A stretch of DNA of 64,000 nucleotides from positions 40,548,001 to 40,612,000 of the forward strand of contig CM114272.1 in assembly GCA_050084515.1 (NCBI GenBank). Direction: 5' to 3'. Both the position numbers and the translations under genes were made by a program. The DNA comes from Blasia pusilla (lineage: Eukaryota > Marchantiophyta > Marchantiopsida > Blasiales). The notes beneath the pieces were generated by a model that was not told where the DNA came from, searched no databases, and saw only the letters and a list, made by a program, of their open reading frames with translations. Shown piece by piece: positions 59,016-64,000 of this stretch; position 1 is the stretch's first letter, and each line of letters begins with the position of its first letter.

Positions 59016-60235
59016 TCATACATAGATCAAGTTTCTTGCAATGGTAGGGACATAGAGAAAATTTTCAAGAGCACAAAGACCATATGATGTTATTAGAACT
59101 TTATCGGTATGCGTGATATGATGTTGAGTGTCATCTGCTATGAGCACAATTGAAGGATCTTTCATCGGCTCCAAACTACTGAACCATTTATCTTGTGAGG
59201 TCATGTGATTTGATGCACTAGAGTCAATGTACCAATCTGCTGTCGAATCTTTCTTGACAATTGTTCCCATATGATGAGTCATGACCAGAAAATGCTTCGT
59301 TTGGTACTGCCCTTGGTGTTGTTGCTCCACATAGTTTTTATTGGTATAAGGCTCTTGTTCTCATGTCTGTCTTCTTTTGAAGAAAAACTTTGCATAGTGA
59401 CCCTTTATCCCACAGTAATTGCAAGATTTAGGGACCGTCTGCTGTTGACCTCGACCCCAACGGTTTTGACCATCACCACCTTGTGATTGTGTCCGGTACT
59501 GGTTCGTAGTTCATTGAGTGACGTTATATTGACTGCCTCTTCCTTCATATGCTTGAGATCCACCACGACCACGGAAGCTTCTGCCACGAACCCTACCTAT
59601 GTTTGATCCAAAACCTGCAAATAGCGCACTCTCTTGTAGACTAGACGAGTAACCGCTGCCTACTAGGCGCATCTCTTCACTGATTAACAGTGGGACTAAC
59701 TCTTGAAAGGTTGGATACTTCTCTCTCACAGAGATAGAGGTCTCAAAGGACTTATAATCCTTTGGAAGGCCTTGAAGAGTGAACAAATCAGATCATCATC
59801 TTCTAATGTCAATCCAATGCTATTCAACTGATTAACAATATGCCTGATACTCAAAATATAATCATTCATGCTCTATTATCCTTTCCTCACTTTGTTCAGT
59901 TGTTGTTTCAATTTAAGCTTTCTGGCCTTTGTAGATGTCTAGAATAGCTTTTCCAATGCATCCCAGGCCTCCTTCCGAATGTCAACATCTTGAATGTGAC
60001 CTATCATTGGCGAACTGATCGTTATTGAAATGTAGTGGATTACTTGCCTTGCGCGTTTGTTCCGGGCGCGAACATTCAAGTCTGTTGAGTCACCTCTTGG
60101 CTTGGCCTCATCACCTGTGACAAGCTCCCATAGTTCTTGACCCATGAGAAATTTTTTCATGCGAAACCTCCAGACATTGTAGTTCTGCTTATCTAACTTC
60201 TCTTCTGTGATTGCTGTTGAGGAATACTCCATGAC
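59016..60235 (-). pseudogene. Ty1/copia gag and protease
   Basis: The start MEYSSTAITEEKLDKQNYNV at 60232 is followed by WRFRMKKFLMGQELWELV and DIRKEAWDALEKLF, the copia gag (UBN2-like) pattern. LPKDYKSFETSISVREKYPT and LISEEMRLVG continue it (59786 on). The zinc-knuckle region near 59390-59420 (CNYCGIKGHYAKFF) follows and then the protease, DWYIDSSASNHMT with D-S-S near 59225. Stops occur in the middle of gag. It is followed upstream by a primer site and LTR in the correct places. Confidence 0.88.
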
Positions 60236-60735
60236 GAACGATTTCAGTCACAAAAATATAATTTCAGGCTCTTCACTACTCCCATTGAAGCATAGATCAC
60301 TCCTACACAGAAATCGACCTAAAATTTGCCAAAATTGATCAACGGTATGAAAGAACTAGTTGAAATTGGCCTGTAGAGAGCAAACTGCACAACTTTTTTT
60401 CACTAATTGCACTTTCCTATACTGGAATTGCCATTGCAAGAGCTCAGAATGTCAGAATCGAGCAATTTTGGATGCATTGGAAAGCTCTCAACAAGCTCTA
60501 CAAGACACATAGAACTAAACTTCGGCATCATTCTAGCCGCTGCGTACCCAGATGGCTAAATCGACCGGGAAATCCCTAAAAAAGTTTCCAAAGTTTTATC
60601 ACCGTCAAAGCTCCACCTGAAATCTACACCCACTGAGCTCTGAACAAAATTTCCTTCTCCCAAACTGAAATTGTGCCTTCTCTTGTCTCTCTTCTCTCCT
60701 CAGACACCAAGAATTTCAAGTGATGTTCTCCTATC

Positions 60736-60747
60736 GCTATGATACCA
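60736..60747 (-). promoter_or_regulatory. Primer binding site of the minus-strand copia element
   Basis: The minus strand reads TGGTATCATAGC directly after the LTR end TACA. This differs by one base from the usual initiator-methionine tRNA complement TGGTATCAGAGC. Its position between LTR and gag supports the call. Confidence 0.8.
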
Positions 60748-61022
60748 TGTAGAAAACTTCTAAAGAAGCATAACTGGTGGAAAATGGCTCGCACACTCAC
60801 ACACCACCATGGAGGACGAAATTTTCAATGAGAGAATGAGTGGGAGCTGGTCCCCTTCTTAATTATATAGGATATGGACAAGAAACCCTAGTCCTAACCC
60901 TAACCTTAACCATAGTCTCGATTTAGACTAATTGTGATTAACTAATCCTAGTTAAGATAATCGCGCTTAATCGACTAACCAAGATTAAGCTTCCCTACTT
61001 CGTGTGAGTACCAAATGTAGCA
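60748..61022 (-). repeat. 5' LTR of the minus-strand copia element
   Basis: About 275 bp from TGCTACATTTGG at 61022 to CTACA at 60748 (TG...CA). It is homologous to 56733-56990 in the opposite orientation. A TATATAATTAAG word lies near 60873. No 3' LTR in this orientation is seen within the window. Confidence 0.78.
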
Positions 61023-61028
61023 GTTCAG

Positions 61029-61520
61029 TTGTTTCATGAGATTTATTGTAATCAATCTTCAATACTCACCACCTCACACTCTCCGCCCTTTGTATTTTAC
61101 GACTTTTCGCGTAGACGCGTTCTGGCTACCGCGACACACTTTGCATGTTTGAACGTTTTGCTTATGCACGGGCACTCCCATTCACGGCGGACCACGGGCA
61201 CTCTCATTCACGTTTGGAAGCACGGGAACTCATTGACAGTTTGCAAAGTCAGTCTCTCATGCACATCCATTGTACATCTGGGCACTCGATCTCCTGTACG
61301 TACGATATTTCACACCAAGGGCTTTAGTTCGAAAGCATGTATCTTGCAGGCGCGTAGTGAGGCGACCTCTCTCTCTAGTATGTTGTTTGGTACTATCATG
61401 CTATGTCATGTGCACATAGAGGATCTTTTCTCATATGCACATGGCTTTTTTTGTGTACTCTTCAGTGCATATCATGCATTTAGGCTCTCCTCCTTGCTAG
61501 CACTTTTGCTTCCCGATTAA
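61029..61520 (+). CDS. Hypothetical 163-codon frame, doubtful
   Basis: It opens with ATG seven bases after the copia LTR and runs to TAA without interruption. The protein is rich in Ser, Leu and His, with a hydrophobic C-terminal stretch (LFSYAHGFFCVLFSAYHAF). I recognise no family. The adjacent repeated word CACGGGCACTC(C/T)CATTCACG lies inside it. It may be chance or the remnant of an unrelated element. Confidence 0.2.
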   Translation: MFHEIYCNQSSILTTSHSPPFVFYDFSRRRVLATATHFACLNVLLMHGHSHSRRTTGTLIHVWKHGNSLTVCKVSLSCTSIVHLGTRSPVRTIFHTKGFSSKACILQARSEATSLSSMLFGTIMLCHVHIEDLFSYAHGFFCVLFSAYHAFRLSSLLALLLPD

Positions 61521-62432
61521 ACCTAGATCTGTTTGATTTGAGAGATCTTAGAGGGTGTGGACAGGTGTATTGCTAGAGTAGGAAAGGGTGCGGTTAGGTG
61601 TAGTGCTAGAGCAGGCAAGAAAGCTCTCCGGGCAGGTCATGGGCAGGCTTGGGTAAGAGTTCCCTACAATTACCACTCCAACTTTAGGTGCTTTCTACAC
61701 CTAAAGTTTGACTATCAGTGAGCCGCATGCATGCCTGTGGGATATTTAGCTAGAACTGGCATAGAAACTTATCTTAGGTGCTCTTGGGAAGGACTTGGTG
61801 GCCTTGTCATCCAAGGTTGGGACTCATTCTGTTGGTGAACATTCATGATTTGTCATGTATCTAGCAGATGCGCTCTAAGGTTTCTTTGCTGAACCTGTCT
61901 CGATCGTCACTTCATGTTTCCACACAGGCCTTCTTGAATAATATTGTGGAGATCCTTCAATGTCTTCATTGACTTCCTTGGATATCCCCAAGGACTGTAT
62001 AGGCCTTGGGAAATATCCTCTGTATGAACACTCAAGGTCATCTGAAGAAGGGATAGAGTTCCTTTTGGCATCCCCAAAGTCTGGACCCTCTGAAGGGCTT
62101 AACCGCGTACCCCAATACGGGCTTCTTATCGTTCTTGACTTTATGTTTCTCTTGTGTGTTGAAGGTTTACTATCCCTTGTTGGTGGTAGCACTATATCTA
62201 ACTCAGAGTCACGTTTGCTGTACTATCTTGAGAAAGCGGAGACCATTTATCGCTCTCTTGGGCCATTAGATTTGCACTCTTTATGCCATAATGTTTCTTG
62301 GATGGAGCCATATCTTTGCTAATAGTCGTCCCTCTACCTTGTGTTGATTTCATTGCAGACGTTCTCGTTGCCATGCTTCTTGATACTTGATGGATTTGAG
62401 CAACCCTTCTTGCTGGACTTGTTCAGAGACGA
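61521..62432. other. Unassigned; open frames at 61875-62322
   Basis: A plus-strand frame (61960-62322, 120 codons) and a minus-strand frame (61875-62192, 105 codons) overlap. Neither contains a motif I know. The minus-strand one is proline/serine-rich with many charged residues. Nothing else is identifiable. Confidence 0.3.
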
Positions 62433-62570
62433 GTTGCAGAGCAAGGAGCTAAGCTGAAGAGCCAGAAGCAAAGCATGAGAGCTGGAGTGAAGTAGGATGC
62501 GTTGTAGAGCAAGGAGCTAAGCTGAAGAGCGAAGTAGGAGAGCCAAGGGCGAAGTAGGAGAGGTAGGAGC
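62433..62570. repeat. Imperfect direct repeats of GAGCAAGGAGCTAAGCTGAA
   Basis: GTAGAGCAAGGAGCTAAGCTGAAGAG-type sequence occurs twice, about 68 bp apart. It is followed by two or three shorter GAAGTAGGAGAG units. Simple local duplication. Confidence 0.75.
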
Positions 62571-62770
62571 GAGCTTATAGCTCAAATGCTCATAGGCGAG
62601 AGCAATTGATGCAAGCAGACCTCCAATGCTTCGAACAACCTGCAATGTATTGCGAACACAACTTAGCTAGTATGATCAAGTTTGTAGTGAGCATCAAGTG
62701 TATCAGATAATCGCTCAGATTGCATGAACACATACAATAGTAGAGTTGCAGAGAAAGAATAGTAGCCTAC

Positions 62771-62923
62771 ACAACATGGAAGGCATGAAAGACTTGGAAC
62801 TTGAGTAAAGCTAAAATCCGCACAACATGGAAGGCATGAAAGACTTGGAACTTGAGTAAAGCGAAAAATTGCAGAACGTGGAAGGCATGAAAGACTTCAA
62901 ACTTGAGTAAAGTTGAAAATTGC
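62771..62923. repeat. Three tandem 51-bp repeats
   Basis: Units start at 62771, 62822 and 62873. Each contains GGAAGGCATGAAAGACTT and ACTTGAGTAAAG. The unit is 17 codons long and keeps a minus-strand frame open (ALLKFQVFHAFHV repeated, 62767-63012). Units 1 and 2 are nearly identical and unit 3 is more diverged. Confidence 0.92.
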
Positions 62924-63279
62924 ACTATTCTATTGTGGGAAACTGAGCAGAGAATGAATGACCTTATTGCATGTCGATCTAATCGATTGTCACACGACCT
63001 AGAAATGGACAATTAACGAACTTGTCAAGCGTTTAAATATTGGTGAAAAACCCCTCTCTAGTTTGAAACCCTAAGTTGGAGGCCGCCGTAACGGTCAAGA
63101 GAACACCACACTAACCGTTTCAAATTTGAACACTCTTATCATAACCCTAACTCGGAGGACTCTGGCCACTACTTTCGACCTTTGGAAGGAGCGTGAATGC
63201 TCCGAGCAAGTTGGAAGGAAATTTTGTGTCCATTAAACAATAAACTTTTGTGGGACTACACCTGGCAAATAGCGGTTGG

Positions 63280-63334
63280 CTGAAAAAGACAGGTGTCAAT
63301 GTTTAGGGTAAACATTGACACCTATCTTTTTCAG
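63280..63334. repeat. Near-perfect hairpin, 26-bp arms with 3-base loop
   Basis: The left arm starts CTGAAAAAGACAGGTGTCAA and ends at 63305. GGG forms the loop and the right arm runs 63309-63334. The arms differ at one base (C/T). No transposon protein or flanking duplication is evident nearby. It could be a foldback element tip, a small-RNA hairpin (short for a miRNA precursor), or a recent inverted duplication. Confidence 0.9.
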
Positions 63335-64000
63335 AGCATATAAAGTACGTATAAGAGCATAAAAGTAAAGATGGAAAGATGGTGGTGGAAAAGTGGAAGG
63401 TGATCATGAAAAAGTTCCGAGAATGTGGGATGTTGTTCGTTGATGATGCCATCGAGTGATGGAGTCCATGCAGAATCCAGGTGCGCGGTCTACTTTCTCG
63501 TGAGCCGCGGGTTTTTAAGTCAACAACAATGGCTGGCCTAGGAGGGTGGGGAGATAAGCGATGTAACCAGATTCTGAAACCAGATCGAAACAGTGAGGGG
63601 CCGTGGGTCTCCCTCTCCCTCATGTACGGGCACTCCGCCCGATCCTGCCTCCTGCACCTCGAGATACACATGAGTGCCCCGGCGGCCCTGGAAAGAAGCT
63701 AAGGGAGAGGAATGTCAGCCTCTCGGGAGCGGAGGGGTTGAATGGGGACAGAAGAGACGAGACAGGACGTGCTTCGGATCAGAGCTTCTCAGTCTCTGAG
63801 TCGCCTGTCCCATTCGCTTGTCTGGTGCGTACGTAGATAGAACCCGCTGCGCCGTACATCATCCTCTCCTCTTTCTCCCTCTCTCTGTGTGATGTCTTCA
63901 TGTATATATACTACAGGCGTCCATCGGCGCACCTCCGTGCAGCCATTTCCGTCTGACAAGCTAGAGACTGCTCGCCTTGTGTTGTAGAGCGAAGCGAATA
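63335..64000 (+). promoter_or_regulatory. Possible core promoter near the right window edge
   Basis: TGTATATATACTA (TATA core at 63902-63910) is followed within about 30 bases by GGCGTCCATCGGCGCACC and by GC-rich, stop-containing sequence. This could be the 5' end of a gene continuing beyond 64000. A CTCTC-rich pyrimidine patch (63866-63890) precedes it, as in many plant promoters. The frames at 63303-63836 have no known domain. The evidence is compositional only. Confidence 0.3.

Noticed and set aside
61029-61520. A confident protein-coding gene next to the copia LTR
   Set aside because: The frame is open, but composition and lack of homology make chance or relic more likely. Listed at low confidence only.

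Overview
The window is nuclear DNA of a plant, dominated by decayed LTR retrotransposons around one well-preserved host gene. The host gene is a six-exon homologue of RbBP5/RBL, the WD40 subunit of COMPASS-type H3K4 methyltransferases. Its protein resembles the land-plant form closely. Retroelements carrying a DNMT3-like methyltransferase, a class of host enzyme kept in non-flowering plants, make a bryophyte, lycophyte or other non-seed plant my best guess. That placement is weak, and nothing here is bacterial or viral.

Layout. 0-2 kb: two possible minus-strand exons of an unrecognised gene, one with a C2H2 finger. 3.1-4.2 kb: a hierarchical tandem repeat. 4.8-6.4 kb: end fragments of the main retroelement family. 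7-12.6 kb: a chromodomain-type Ty3/gypsy relic with LTR-like arms in inverted orientation and younger insertions. 14.2-38.2 kb: an old plus-strand Ty1/copia element split by two large Ty3/gypsy elements, copy 1 (minus, 14515-26096) and copy 2 (plus, 27771-37085). 39.1-43.65 kb: the RBL gene with its 5' leader. 44.1-46.5 kb: a 1.3 kb internally deleted derivative (copy 6) and a dispersed repeat. 47.9-55.4 kb: copy 3 (plus, a deletion derivative) and two further fragments. 56.7-61 kb: two copia relics with LTRs in inverted orientation, one invaded by another family fragment. 61-64 kb: unrecognised sequence with short tandem repeats, a near-perfect hairpin and a possible core promoter at the right edge.

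The notable system is the Ty3/gypsy family seen in copies 1, 2, 3, 6 and several fragments. First, between protease and reverse transcriptase it encodes a cytosine-5 DNA methyltransferase domain: motifs I, IV, VI, VIII, IX and X are legible in copy 1, and most of them in copy 2. Second, its terminal repeats are split. Every copy starts with block B (TGTCA...) and ends with block A (...CGCACGACA or similar). Copies 2 and 6 read B-internal-A; copies 1 and 3 read B-internal-A-B-A. The outer ends of copies 1-3 are flanked by short direct duplications. For copy 1, removing the element restores the copia reading frame across the insertion site. The arrangement is what a one-LTR or two-LTR circle would give if opened at the A/B boundary, although these elements encode an ordinary DDE integrase. 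All copies here are broken by stops, frameshifts or deletions, so an active relative would have to be elsewhere in the genome.

Protein-coding calls rest on recognisable motifs read by eye; boundaries of decayed regions are approximate.
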